From Bacillus sp. AFS037270 (GTDB lineage Bacteria; Bacillota; Bacilli; Bacillales_B; DSM-18226), in the NCBI RefSeq assembly GCF_002585305.1, contig NZ_NUNF01000037.1, positions 57,690 through 103,929 of the forward strand: a DNA stretch of 46,240 nucleotides, written 5' to 3'. The notes under the pieces were generated by a model, which saw nothing but the letters and a program-made list of their open reading frames with translations, was not told the origin of the DNA and did no database searches. The stretch's first letter is position 1, and every line of letters begins with the position of its first letter. Below, piece after piece: positions 1 to 8,147 of the stretch. The translations under genes and the position numbers were made by a program.

Positions 1-23
1 AAGGCAAAGAACGCCTTCTTTCC

Positions 24-100
24 CTGAGCGTCTTATGCTTGTCGGGGCTGTTCAAGGCGCTTGGGCTTTTGTCTTATTCAAGTCACAATGCAGGTTAGTT
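24..100. repeat. Fragment of a dispersed Bacillaceae intergenic repeat
   Basis: The stretch with the core TTGTCGGGGCTG followed by CAAGGCGCTTG resembles a GC-rich intergenic repeat I remember from many Bacillus-group genomes. It is clearly more GC-rich than the AT-rich DNA that follows. Only a part is present because the window begins here. The identification is from memory, and no second copy lies in this window. Confidence 0.45.
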
Positions 101-150
101 ATTCTTGAAAAACTACCAATTCTTGAAGAAAAAAAGAAAAAATACAAAAG

Positions 151-181
151 TCGACAAATGATCATCATTTTAAAGTATAAT
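151..181 (+). promoter_or_regulatory. Putative kinase promoter with palindromic operator
   Basis: TCGACA (151-156) and TATAAT (176-181) make a -35/-10 pair with a long 19-bp spacer. The spacer holds the perfect palindrome AAATGAT-C-ATCATTT (156-170), so a dimeric regulator could sit between the two elements. About 135 nt of leader separate it from the kinase start; no other gene was seen in 1-316. Confidence 0.4.
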
Positions 182-316
182 ATGGAATTATTAGTAATAT
201 AAGGTCCTTTCTTAAAGCATTGTATTTATATGGAACAATCATAAACATACAGACTATTATGATTGTCCTTATATTGCAGCTTTCAGATAAAGATCAGAAT
301 ATGAAAGGTTACGAAG

Positions 317-1567
317 ATGAGTTTATTAAAGGATTTTTTGCTGCAACTAACGTTAATGGTAATACCGATATTTATTTATTTTACCTTTATTACGGAGAGG
401 GTAAAGCGTAGTAAAAATAGAACCCTAATAATGTCCGTTTTGTGGGGAATATCTATTATACTTTGCATGTCCTTTCCGGTGAATTTTGGCCAAAATGCTC
501 GTTTGGAACTAAGAATTATTCCTCTCTTATTCGGGACACTGTACGGCGGATTTTGGCCTGGAATCATCCTATCAGCCCTTATCATCCTTTATAGACTATA
601 CTTTGGAATAAGTTTAGGATTCTATAATACTGTTCTTGTCTTAGTGTTCTCACTGCCTGTCATATTGCTTTTTCAAAGCACGTTTGCAAGTTCGAAAAAA
701 GATAAAAGGGTTAAAATTGCCGTTAGTCTTGCCTTTTATTACTGTGCTATTGGCCTTACTTTTTCTGGCTTTCTAAGAGGTTTTTCCATCGATCATCTGA
801 AAGTGCAGATCATTCATCTTTTCTTTGTAGTGGTAGTAACTTGGTTCTTGACTATGTTAAATGAAACAATCGGGGAGATCCATAAACTGCGATTAGAGAT
901 GCAAAAATCGGAGAAATTACGGGTGATAAGTGAGTTAACAAGTGTTTTTGCTCATGAAATTAGAAATCCGATGCAAGTAACTCGTGGCTTTTTACAGCTT
1001 TTGAACGAACCTGATTTGTCTAAGGAAAAGAAAGAATATATCCAAATATCCATTGAAGAATTAGATCGTGCCAATGAAATTATTAGTGATTTTTTATCTT
1101 TTGGAAAACCCACCATAGATAGTAACGAAAGAATCAATGTAGGTTATCAATTGCATCGTGTAGTTAATATTATTAAAGGTTACTCCCTGAACCATAGTGT
1201 TGAAATTAAAACGGATTTTCTTGAGAACTGTTGGATTTATGCGAACCCTCAAAAATTGAATCAGTTTTTGATTAATATATTGAAAAATGCGATAGAGTCA
1301 ATGCCGAATGGTGGAATTGTTTGGGTGACCTGTACTTCAACAGATGATGGTTATATAAAGATTACCATTAAAGACCAAGGAATTGGTATGACAAAAAAGC
1401 AAATTGAAAGGCTTGGATCTCCGTTTTATTCTTTAAAGGAAAGTGGAACAGGACTAGGAATGATGGTAAGTTTTCAAATTGTCCGTTCTTTCAAAGGTAA
1501 AATACAAGTGAACAGTGAAAAGGATATGGGGACAGAGTTTATTATTCTCTTACCCCAGATAACCTAA
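317..1567 (+). CDS. KinB-like membrane sensor histidine kinase
   Basis: A 416-residue membrane histidine kinase. About six hydrophobic segments fill residues 1-190, including a segment with LRIIPLLFGTLYGG like the 5TMR-LYT sensor regions of KinB-type kinases. The DHp helix follows with the phosphoacceptor H213 in AHEIRNP, then an N box (NILKNAIES), a G1 box (DQGIGM, near residue 353) and a G2 box (GTGLGM). No response regulator gene is adjacent. That, with the KinB-like membrane half, suggests an orphan kinase feeding the Spo0F/Spo0A phosphorelay; this is inference. The ATG at 317 has AAAGG 8-9 nt upstream. A terminator follows closely, so the gene is monocistronic. Confidence 0.85.
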   Translation: MSLLKDFLLQLTLMVIPIFIYFTFITERVKRSKNRTLIMSVLWGISIILCMSFPVNFGQNARLELRIIPLLFGTLYGGFWPGIILSALIILYRLYFGISLGFYNTVLVLVFSLPVILLFQSTFASSKKDKRVKIAVSLAFYYCAIGLTFSGFLRGFSIDHLKVQIIHLFFVVVVTWFLTMLNETIGEIHKLRLEMQKSEKLRVISELTSVFAHEIRNPMQVTRGFLQLLNEPDLSKEKKEYIQISIEELDRANEIISDFLSFGKPTIDSNERINVGYQLHRVVNIIKGYSLNHSVEIKTDFLENCWIYANPQKLNQFLINILKNAIESMPNGGIVWVTCTSTDDGYIKITIKDQGIGMTKKQIERLGSPFYSLKESGTGLGMMVSFQIVRSFKGKIQVNSEKDMGTEFIILLPQIT

Positions 1568-1587
1568 AGATTAACCCAATAAAATTG

Positions 1588-1615
1588 AAAGAGCCACTTA
1601 AGGCTCTTTTTCTTT
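1588..1615 (+). terminator. Rho-independent terminator after the kinase
   Basis: AAAGAGCC and GGCTCTTT form an 8-bp stem with a 6-nt loop followed by a T-rich tail. It lies 20 nt after the kinase stop codon. Confidence 0.85.
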
Positions 1616-1682
1616 TATGAGCAAATTCGGTATTACTTCCTATTACCAGAATTTCTTTATTGCTAATACAAATAGAAAATAG

Positions 1683-2438
1683 TTAAGCTGGCTGCTTTTC
1701 GTTTCTGTTTGAGCGTGCTTCCTTTTTCTTTGATTTAGATCTCTTTGATTTAGACACTCTAAAGAAAAGTATCAATCCCGCATTAAACAGTAGAGTCCAT
1801 ACAAGTGCGAATTGATTACCACTAAAATATATTCCTAAAACAGGGATCAACAGTAATACGATGCTTTTCAGATAATAATTTACTTTAGGATTAATGACCA
1901 TCAAAGCTGATACCATAACAAGTACTGAAGTTATGATGTTATTTCCGAAAAAGGAATGATTAGGATAATTTACATAGAAGTAATACCCAAATGAGCCTAA
2001 AATGGCAAATATGGAAAGATAAAATCTTATAAATGAACTTTTATAAAACAGAATCCAAACTGCAATAAAATTAATTCCTACACATATTCCAACTACAAAT
2101 AATGTATGCGTAAAATTACTAATAGGATCTTTCATAAAGTTCAAAATGAATTTGAAGTTGAAACAAACAGCTCCAACTATGAAAATCTTAAAGACTAGAT
2201 TTACCCAGAACATTTCCACTTTCTTTTTCTTTTTTGACGAACGGAATCTGGTTGGCGTGTATATTTCCGCCTCGCTCTCTTCATCGGCTTTTTTCTTTTT
2301 TCTGCTCAAAAACCATTGTTTAAATCCGCTTTCTTCTTGTTCCCTTTCTGCTTCTAGACTAGTAGAGGAATCTCTTTCTTTATATTCTTCATCATAATCT
2401 TTTTCTACTTGTTGGTCTGACTCTGAATTAACAAACAA
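1683..2438 (-). CDS. Unknown membrane protein with a highly charged N-terminus
   Basis: I do not recognise a family. The 251-residue product has a hydrophilic, Glu/Lys-rich N-terminal third (about residues 1-73, with runs KKKK and SSKKKKK), then about six hydrophobic segments, then a basic Ser/Lys/Arg tail. This suggests an integral membrane protein with cytoplasmic charged ends. The start is TTG at 2436-2438: GAGGTG lies 8 nt upstream and no better ATG is available. It is convergent with the kinase gene and separated from it by the kinase terminator. Confidence 0.65.
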   Translation of the reverse strand: MFVNSESDQQVEKDYDEEYKERDSSTSLEAEREQEESGFKQWFLSRKKKKADEESEAEIYTPTRFRSSKKKKKVEMFWVNLVFKIFIVGAVCFNFKFILNFMKDPISNFTHTLFVVGICVGINFIAVWILFYKSSFIRFYLSIFAILGSFGYYFYVNYPNHSFFGNNIITSVLVMVSALMVINPKVNYYLKSIVLLLIPVLGIYFSGNQFALVWTLLFNAGLILFFRVSKSKRSKSKKKEARSNRNEKQPA

Positions 2439-2701
2439 TTCGTATTCACCTCAAATATTTTTTTACCATTATATCTTATTTCAGTATAAATAGTGATTTT
2501 TAAGCAACTTTTAATATAACATTTCCTGTGTGGGGAAAGGCTCATTTATTTCCTATAATGCAGTCGTCACAAATGGGGTTCGAATCCTTTGACAAAAAGA
2601 AATGGTCTTTTATTAATAGAAATGGAATAATTAGTAAAGAAATAGTTTTACTTTATATATTTTTAATAAGTAGTTATATTTCCTTGAAGGTGGGTGTTTT
2701 G

Positions 2702-3190
2702 ATGATACAACACGAATATAAATGGGTTCGACAGACTAGAGGGACTCTGTTGGATTTTTGTGGGAAATTAGATCCTAATCATTTTACTCATAAAAATGGT
2801 TTCGCTTGGCAAAGTGTAAGAGACACATTGGTTCATATAGCAGATTGCTATGTTGCATGGCTTAGCTCATTTGTTTTATTGAAGACAAAAAAACCACTTA
2901 CACCCAGAGAAGAACTACATAATATCAGTTTAGAAGAAATAATTGCACGATTTGAACAGGTGGATTTAATAGTCAATGAGTTACTTGAATTACATGGAAA
3001 TGAATTAAACGTTCTGATTGAGAGAGAAATTCCTTGGAGAGAAGCACCTGAACTGGTATCTATTACTCCGAATAAGTTGTTAATGCATACCATTACACAC
3101 GAGTTTCATCATAAGGGACAAATAGTAGCCATGCTTCGTCAGATGGGTTATGAACCCCCAAATACAGATGTTTTAGGAACAGAAGATTAA
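2702..3190 (+). CDS. DinB-family protein
   Basis: A 162-residue protein of the DinB/YfiT-like four-helix metalloenzyme superfamily. The metal-binding histidine pattern is visible: one His in the helix DTLVHIADCYVAW and a HEFHHKGQ motif near the C-terminus. Members are thiol-dependent transferases or of unknown function, often stress-induced. The reading frame is open 58 codons further upstream, but the ATG at 2702 is preferred because AAGGTGG lies just before it and the DinB domain starts there. It is flanked by its own terminator. Confidence 0.8.
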   Translation: MIQHEYKWVRQTRGTLLDFCGKLDPNHFTHKNGFAWQSVRDTLVHIADCYVAWLSSFVLLKTKKPLTPREELHNISLEEIIARFEQVDLIVNELLELHGNELNVLIEREIPWREAPELVSITPNKLLMHTITHEFHHKGQIVAMLRQMGYEPPNTDVLGTED

Positions 3191-3207
3191 TTTATGTAAG
3201 TATAAAC

Positions 3208-3235
3208 GGCGATGATTAAAAGTCATCGCCTTTTT
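3208..3235 (+). terminator. Terminator after the DinB-like gene
   Basis: GGCGATGA and TCATCGCC form a perfect 8-bp stem followed by five T residues, 18 nt after the stop codon. Confidence 0.85.
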
Positions 3236-3353
3236 CTTTGTGTAAGTCACTGTACATAGAAAATACTACCTACAAAGGAAGGTAGTATTTAAAGATTTAA
3301 CAAACGGACAGGTTAAATTAAGATGAAACCTTTCTCGGTTGTCCTAATCAGAA

Positions 3354-5177
3354 TTATTTTTTGAATCTAAATGGTACGGTTGAGACAATAACATTTTTCT
3401 GATAAATGAGGTAAAGTCGTAATAATAAACTTGATTGATTATGCAAAATATCATGCCATCTTTTCTTCGTAATGAATTGAGGAATCAGTACGGTTAGTGT
3501 GTATTTTTCTTCATTTGCTTTGTCTTCTACAATTTCAATAAAGCGCGCAATCGGTCTTAGTAAACTTCTGTAAGATGTATATAACGTCACAAGGCGGATA
3601 TCCGGTTGCCATTCCTTCCAATTTTCCTCCATTTGTTTTTCGCTCTCTCGGTCAAAAGCCACATAAACAGCAATTACAGAGTCACCGATTAACTTAGCAT
3701 AATTTAATGAATTTTCAACTACCTTTGTAATGCCAGCTACCGGGACAATGACGATAGTACCCTCTAACGGAAGAGCCTCATCACCCGCTTTAATCATTAG
3801 CTGTTCACCAACGGCATCGTAATGTTTTTTAATCCGGTGGCAAACAAATACGATAATCGGTAAAAATATGAGCACATACCAGACTTGAGAAAATTTTGTG
3901 GTAAAGAAAATGACGACAACGGTTAGGGTGATCAAGGCACCAATTAGATTAATCATCATTTTAAATAGCCAACCAGAAGGTCTATCCTTTATCCATTTCA
4001 CAATCATACCTGTTTGAGACAGTGTAAAAGGGATGAATACACCCACTGCGTACAATGGAATAAGTTGTTCCGTTTGCCCTCTAAAGATGATAATCAACAA
4101 TATGGATGCCACACTAAGAGTAATGATTCCATTTGAATAGCCAAGTCTATCCCCTCGGTTTAGAAACATTCTCGGTATATACTTGTCTGTGGCGAAGTTA
4201 ACTGCTAACAGAGGAAAAGCAGAAAATCCAGTGTTTGCAGCAAGTACTAGAATAAGGGCAGTAGTTCCCTGAACAAAGTAATACAATAAATTTCTTCCAA
4301 ATATCTCTGCAGCCATTTGGGAAACAACCGTTTCTTCCGCTTTAGGGGAGATTCCCAGCCAATAAGCTAAAAACATCGTTCCAGTGAAGAGAATTGCTAA
4401 AATAAAGCCCATAATCATCAATGTATGGACTGCGTTTTTAGCTTCAGGTTCTTTAAAATTCGGGACGGCATTCGAAACAGCTTCTACTCCTGTAAGAGCT
4501 GAGCAGCCCGATGAAAATGCACGCAATAATAAAAATAAACTGATACCAGGAACGGCTGCTCCAATTGGTGCATGTAAATTAGACGCAATCTGTCCGCTTA
4601 CAATTTGCCATATTCCCACTCCAATAAGAAGGACTAAAGCCAATACAAATAAATAGACGGGATAAGCGAGGACTGAAGCTGATTCCGTAATACCTCTGAG
4701 ATTTAAAATGGTGATCAAAATAACTAATAAAGAGGCAATACCGACATTAAAAGGATGTAATTGAGGGAATGCAGATGTAATCGCATCGGTTCCCGCTGAA
4801 ACACTTACGGCTACTGTTAAAATATAATCAACTAATAATGAGCCGCCTGCTACTAATCCAGCGTTTTTCCCCAAGTTACTTTTCGATACAACATAGGCAC
4901 CACCGCCATGAGGATAAGCATAAATAATTTGACGATATGACAAAATTAGTGCAGCTAAAAGGATCAGAACACCAAAACCAATGGGGACCGAATACCAAAA
5001 GGCAATCATACCTAAAGTGGATAACACAATGATAATTTGTTCTGGACCATATGCCACGGAAGAAAGGGCATCTGATGACAGAATGGCAAGTGCTTTTAAC
5101 TTACCTAATCTTTGTTCACCTAATTCACTCGTTTTAAGCGGTTTCCCAATTAAGGCCCGTTTAAAGATAGAATAACG
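3354..5177 (-). CDS. kimA: KimA-type potassium transporter (APC superfamily)
   Basis: A 607-residue APC-superfamily transporter. From the chosen start its length matches what I remember for B. subtilis KimA (YdaO), and the sequence follows KimA closely: IGKPLK near the N-terminus, SSDALSSVAYG, AYPHGGGAYVVSK, and a C-terminal soluble domain of about 140 residues with IVPVAGIT and KRWHDILHNQS. KimA is a high-affinity H+-coupled K+ importer inhibited by cyclic-di-AMP. The ATG at 5175-5177 has GGAGGT at ideal spacing; the 16 extra upstream codons lack a site. Around twelve membrane segments precede the soluble domain. No ydaO riboswitch was recognised upstream. Confidence 0.9.
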   Translation of the reverse strand, partial: RYSIFKRALIGKPLKTSELGEQRLGKLKALAILSSDALSSVAYGPEQIIIVLSTLGMIAFWYSVPIGFGVLILLAALILSYRQIIYAYPHGGGAYVVSKSNLGKNAGLVAGGSLLVDYILTVAVSVSAGTDAITSAFPQLHPFNVGIASLLVILITILNLRGITESASVLAYPVYLFVLALVLLIGVGIWQIVSGQIASNLHAPIGAAVPGISLFLLLRAFSSGCSALTGVEAVSNAVPNFKEPEAKNAVHTLMIMGFILAILFTGTMFLAYWLGISPKAEETVVSQMAAEIFGRNLLYYFVQGTTALILVLAANTGFSAFPLLAVNFATDKYIPRMFLNRGDRLGYSNGIITLSVASILLIIIFRGQTEQLIPLYAVGVFIPFTLSQTGMIVKWIKDRPSGWLFKMMINLIGALITLTVVVIFFTTKFSQVWYVLIFLPIIVFVCHRIKKHYDAVGEQLMIKAGDEALPLEGTIVIVPVAGITKVVENSLNYAKLIGDSVIAVYVAFDRESEKQMEENWKEWQPDIRLVTLYTSYRSLLRPIARFIEIVEDKANEEKYTLTVLIPQFITKKRWHDILHNQSSLLLRLYLIYQKNVIVSTVPFRFKK

Positions 5178-5518
5178 CATAAAGGTTACCTCCATATGAT
5201 TAAAAGCATTGTACTTTGTTTCCATTCATTAATAAATGTGTTATGCGTTTATACTACCCGTTATCCTCTTTTGAAAATCATTGATGATATATAAATAAGT
5301 AAGTTTAAAAAACACAAAATAGAACTATATGTAGGGGAGTTTATCAAGAAGATTATAATTTCATCTCTGTTCGTCCATTGTAGATATATATCTTGTAAAA
5401 GAGTGTTTCAATTGAGGAGTAGACTTTTCATAGGACTACTCTATTTTTCTGGTCAATGGTTAGAGGTATAATTAACTTATTAGATTCGGTAAGAGGTTTT
5501 AGGAGGAGGGGAAAAAGG
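5178..5518. other. Intergenic region between kimA and the macro-domain gene
   Basis: This 341-base gap holds the divergent promoters. I looked on the minus strand for the conserved G-rich core of the ydaO (c-di-AMP) riboswitch ahead of kimA and found none. Near the right end a hairpin (5416-5441, arms GAGTAG and CTACTC) is followed by TATTTTTCT. TATAAT at 5466-5471 is a plausible -10 for the macro-domain gene. Confidence 0.5.
5416..5449 (+). terminator. Possible terminator or leader hairpin
   Basis: GAGTAG and CTACTC flank a 13-nt loop and are followed by a T-rich run. No gene ends nearby on this strand, so it may end an unannotated transcript or be part of a leader. Confidence 0.35.
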
Positions 5519-6523
5519 TTGCCATTAGAAATTGTTCGTCATGATCTTACAAAGATGAACGTAGATGTGATTGTGAATGCTGCGAATACTGCCTTGAAGA
5601 TGGGTGGCGGTGTGTGTGGGGCAATATTCCAGGCGGCGGGTGCCAGGGAGTTGCAAGACGCCTGTGATCAAATCGGCGGGTGCAAAGTGGGAGAAGCGGT
5701 TATAACTGAAGGTTATAACTTAGATGCTAAATTTATCATCCATACACCTGGTCCTATTTGGCAAGGTGGGAGTAATAACGAAGCCGAACTATTAAAGGCT
5801 TCTTATCTTAACTCTTTGGAACTAGCAAAAAAACATCATTGTGAGTCGATTGCTTTTCCATTAATATCGACTGGCATATATGGTTATCCGAAAGAAGAAG
5901 CCTTACAAATTGCAGTCTCCACCATTAGTCCGTTTTTATTGTATAACGACATGCTCGTTTATCTCGTTGTTTTTGATAAAAAATCATTTGGTATAAGTAA
6001 GAAATTATTTACATCCATCCATGAATATATTGATGAGCATTATGTCGAAGAGGTAGAACTCACTATTCAACGTTATAGCAGAGAAGACCGATATGCAATG
6101 GAACCATTGCATGATGAGGAATTTAGGACAGAGGATATATTTGAAGTAAAGAACGTATCTTTAGTAAACCTATTGGACCAACTCGATGAATCTTTTTCCG
6201 AGCGGCTGCTTCGTTTCATTGATGAAAAAGAAATGACAGATGTAGAGACCTATAAAAGGGCAAATATAGACCGTCGCTTATTCTCAAAAATTCGAAATGG
6301 AGTGGAATATACTCCTGCAAAGAAAACAGCAATCGCCTTTGCCATTGCCTTAAGGTTGAATTTAAAAGAAACAATAGATCTATTATCAACTGCAGGTTAC
6401 ACCTTATCACATAGCAATAAATTTGATATCATTATTGAGTTCTTTATTCAACAAGCTAACTACAATATTCATGAAATAAATGAAGCCTTATTCGCGTTTG
6501 ATCAACCATTACTCGGAGCTTAA
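5519..6523 (+). CDS. Macro domain protein fused to a C-terminal helical domain
   Basis: A 334-residue two-domain protein. Residues 1-150 are a macro (ADP-ribose-binding) domain with the signature loops N20-A-A-N23, GGGV (near 29-32) and PLISTGIYGYP (near 114-124), which bind ADP-ribose or O-acetyl-ADP-ribose in the family. A charged linker (about 165-215) leads to a helical C-terminal module (about 218-334) with FSKIRNG, YTPAKKTAIA and FAFDQPLLG; I remember this module attached to other N-terminal domains in Firmicutes, but its function is unknown to me and it looks HTH-like. The start is TTG at 5519, with AGGAGGGG ideally placed; the further upstream GTG/ATG frame lacks a site. Possible ADP-ribosyl hydrolase or sensor (inference). 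Confidence 0.8.
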   Translation: MPLEIVRHDLTKMNVDVIVNAANTALKMGGGVCGAIFQAAGARELQDACDQIGGCKVGEAVITEGYNLDAKFIIHTPGPIWQGGSNNEAELLKASYLNSLELAKKHHCESIAFPLISTGIYGYPKEEALQIAVSTISPFLLYNDMLVYLVVFDKKSFGISKKLFTSIHEYIDEHYVEEVELTIQRYSREDRYAMEPLHDEEFRTEDIFEVKNVSLVNLLDQLDESFSERLLRFIDEKEMTDVETYKRANIDRRLFSKIRNGVEYTPAKKTAIAFAIALRLNLKETIDLLSTAGYTLSHSNKFDIIIEFFIQQANYNIHEINEALFAFDQPLLGA

Positions 6524-6536
6524 ATTTGCTAATCAA

Positions 6537-6566
6537 AAATGACGTGTGAATTCACACGTCATTTTA
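6537..6566. terminator. Bidirectional terminator after the macro-domain gene
   Basis: The 20-bp perfect palindrome GACGTGTGAATTCACACGTC (6541-6560) is flanked by A-rich sequence on the left and ATTTTATT on the right. Confidence 0.85.
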
Positions 6567-6713
6567 TTATGTATCAAGTTTTTTGAACTTTTTAATCTAA
6601 ACTCTCTGTAAATTTAGTTTATTAAGAGAAAGAAAGGAGGTTGGAACCCAATTTATTGTGATAATATTTTATGAATTGGAAAAAAATAGTTCTTAGGAAA
6701 GGAGGGATTGAAA

Positions 6714-7103
6714 ATGTCTGTAAAAAAATGGTTAACAGGATTGTTCGTTTTGCTTGCGATGATTTTGGGTGTGACAACTCCAGGCTCACTTCCAGTATTT
6801 GCTGAATCTGGTATCGTAACACAGCCTATGGAGACGGTGAATGCGATAGAGGTCAAGTTGAACGATGATTACTTTAATCCGAAAGTCATCACTATTCCCA
6901 ATGGAAGACCGACAACGTTGATATTGAAAAACGAAGGTAGGAAAGAGCACACCTTCACAGTGGAAAAGCTTAGTATTGACGCGGAAGTCCAACTCGGAAA
7001 AGAAAAAACCATTACCGTGAAACCGAATAAGCCCGGTACATATGATCTGATATGTCGGTACCATTTCCAGGAAGGAATGGTTGGAAAAGTAATAGTTAAA
7101 TAA
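6714..7103 (+). CDS. Secreted cupredoxin-domain protein
   Basis: A 129-residue exported protein. Residues 1-30 form a signal peptide (KKW, then a hydrophobic core, ending VFA before E31). Residues about 45-129 are a cupredoxin fold with a type-1 copper ligand set: H79 in KEHTF, C114 and H117 in ICRYH, and M122 in EGM. It probably carries electrons or copper outside the membrane. The ATG at 6714 is 7 nt after GGAGGG; the in-frame TTG at 6708 is too close to that site. The gene stands alone between terminators, without an oxidase or copper operon next to it. Confidence 0.85.
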   Translation: MSVKKWLTGLFVLLAMILGVTTPGSLPVFAESGIVTQPMETVNAIEVKLNDDYFNPKVITIPNGRPTTLILKNEGRKEHTFTVEKLSIDAEVQLGKEKTITVKPNKPGTYDLICRYHFQEGMVGKVIVK

Positions 7104-7106
7104 CAA

Positions 7107-7134
7107 GCAGGGCCCAATCGGGCCTTGCATTTTT
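7107..7134 (+). terminator. Terminator after the cupredoxin gene
   Basis: GCAGGGCCC and GGGCCTTGC pair around a short loop, followed by ATTTTT, immediately after the stop codon. Confidence 0.85.
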
Positions 7135-7249
7135 AATAGGCAACCGTAACAGATTATTAAACCCCGATATTATAACAACTATCTTTTCTCCACAAACGGA
7201 TATTCCTTTAAGAACTATAATAAGTTTTTATATTTAATTGTATTTTACG

Positions 7250-7287
7250 TCAAAAAAAGAGACTTTCTAGAAAGTCTCTTTTTTTGA
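7250..7287. terminator. Strong bidirectional terminator, probably for the ACP gene
   Basis: A near-perfect palindrome centred on GACTTTCTAGAAAGTC, with seven A residues before and seven T residues after. The cupredoxin gene already has its own terminator, so this one most likely ends the minus-strand acyl carrier protein transcript 73 nt away. Confidence 0.8.
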
Positions 7288-7359
7288 CTAATAATTAATA
7301 CATATGTATTGATTTAAAAAAAGTTTTTCATCTATCAAGAAGAACTTAATCCTTATTTG

Positions 7360-7587
7360 TTAACGCTTTTCAATATAGTTTACGACATCCCCGACTGTTT
7401 GAAGCGTCGCTGCGGTTTTGTCGCTAATTTCAATGGCGAATTCATCTTCAATTTCCATTGTCAGGTCAACCATATCAAGCGAATCAGCTTCTAAGTCATC
7501 TTTGAATGATGATTCTGGTTTGATCAGTTCCATTTTGACACCCAGTTGGTCAGCAATAATAGGTCTTAACTTCTCAAAAGTGGTCAT
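7360..7587 (-). CDS. Acyl carrier protein (orphan copy)
   Basis: A 75-residue acidic acyl carrier protein with the phosphopantetheine motif D35-S36-L37 ([10 protein letters not shown]); S36 carries the prosthetic group. The length is normal for a type II fatty-acid-synthase ACP. It is monocistronic with an AAGGAGG site, and there is no fab, plsX, rnc or NRPS/PKS gene nearby, whereas the housekeeping acpP of Bacillus lies between fabG and rnc. It is therefore probably a second, specialised ACP. A promoter is visible on the minus strand: TTTACG (7642-7647), 16-bp spacer, TATAAT (7620-7625). No FapR-type box was seen. Confidence 0.9.
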   Translation of the reverse strand: MTTFEKLRPIIADQLGVKMELIKPESSFKDDLEADSLDMVDLTMEIEDEFAIEISDKTAATLQTVGDVVNYIEKR

Positions 7588-7690
7588 TGCGGCATCCTCC
7601 TTATTATTTCATAACCACCATTATAACACCCTAAAACGGAACGTAAAACATAAAATTGTTGCCAATATCTGGGTGGGTTTTGATATTGAT

Positions 7691-7882
7691 TTATTGAAAG
7701 TTAATACAATTATCATGAACCTTTGTATATTCGTTAAGAAAATAATCCAATTTCACACTAGCTTGAATAGTTAATTGGTGACTAAAACCCATTTTCTGAC
7801 CAATTTCAATTAGTTCTTCCCTCAAGTTTTCTATGTATACTCGAAGCTCAAACGGACCTAAAACAATCGGTTCTATATCCAT
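7691..7882 (-). CDS. Spo0E-family aspartyl-phosphate phosphatase
   Basis: A 63-residue helical-hairpin protein with the Spo0E family signature S42-x-x-L45-D46-x-x-L49-x-x-Y52. Relatives (Spo0E, YisI, YnzD) dephosphorylate Spo0A~P and delay sporulation; here the fit is good over the second helix, but the first is less typical. GAGGTA precedes the ATG at 7880-7882. It is transcribed alone. Together with the kinase at 317-1567 it adds a second candidate input to the sporulation decision. Confidence 0.75.
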   Translation of the reverse strand: MDIEPIVLGPFELRVYIENLREELIEIGQKMGFSHQLTIQASVKLDYFLNEYTKVHDNCINFQ

Positions 7883-7949
7883 ACAGATACCTCATTTGGA
7901 AAAGTTAGTAAAATCATAATCTCTATTTTAACAATTACTATAAAAGCCT

Positions 7950-7971
7950 TCTATAGGATTATTTCTATAGA
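7950..7971. promoter_or_regulatory. Inverted repeat between the Spo0E-like and GNAT genes
   Basis: TCTATAG and CTATAGA are perfect 7-bp arms separated by 8 bp. The position, 68 bp before the Spo0E-like start, suits an operator. No regulator is identified. Confidence 0.35.
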
Positions 7972-8147
7972 TATTAATCGATAAATTAGATATGACAACT
8001 AATGTTGAAAAGGTAAAAGAGAAAGGTAGAATTAGGTTTAGAAGGAATTTGTATTGATTTATAGAATTACTCTTACTAACTAGCTATTTAGTTTATAAGG
8101 AACTACTCATATTTTTCGGAAAATCTGTACATGGAGAGTGTAACTAA

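Noticed and set aside
220..411. 63-codon frame overlapping the kinase start
   Set aside because: No family, no good ribosome binding site, and it overlaps the start of the well-supported kinase in another frame.
5178..5455. ydaO (c-di-AMP) riboswitch before kimA
   Set aside because: Looked for because B. subtilis kimA has one; none of the conserved G-rich core sequence was visible.
6786..7130. 114- and 82-codon minus-strand frames
   Set aside because: Antisense to the clear cupredoxin gene and running through its terminator.
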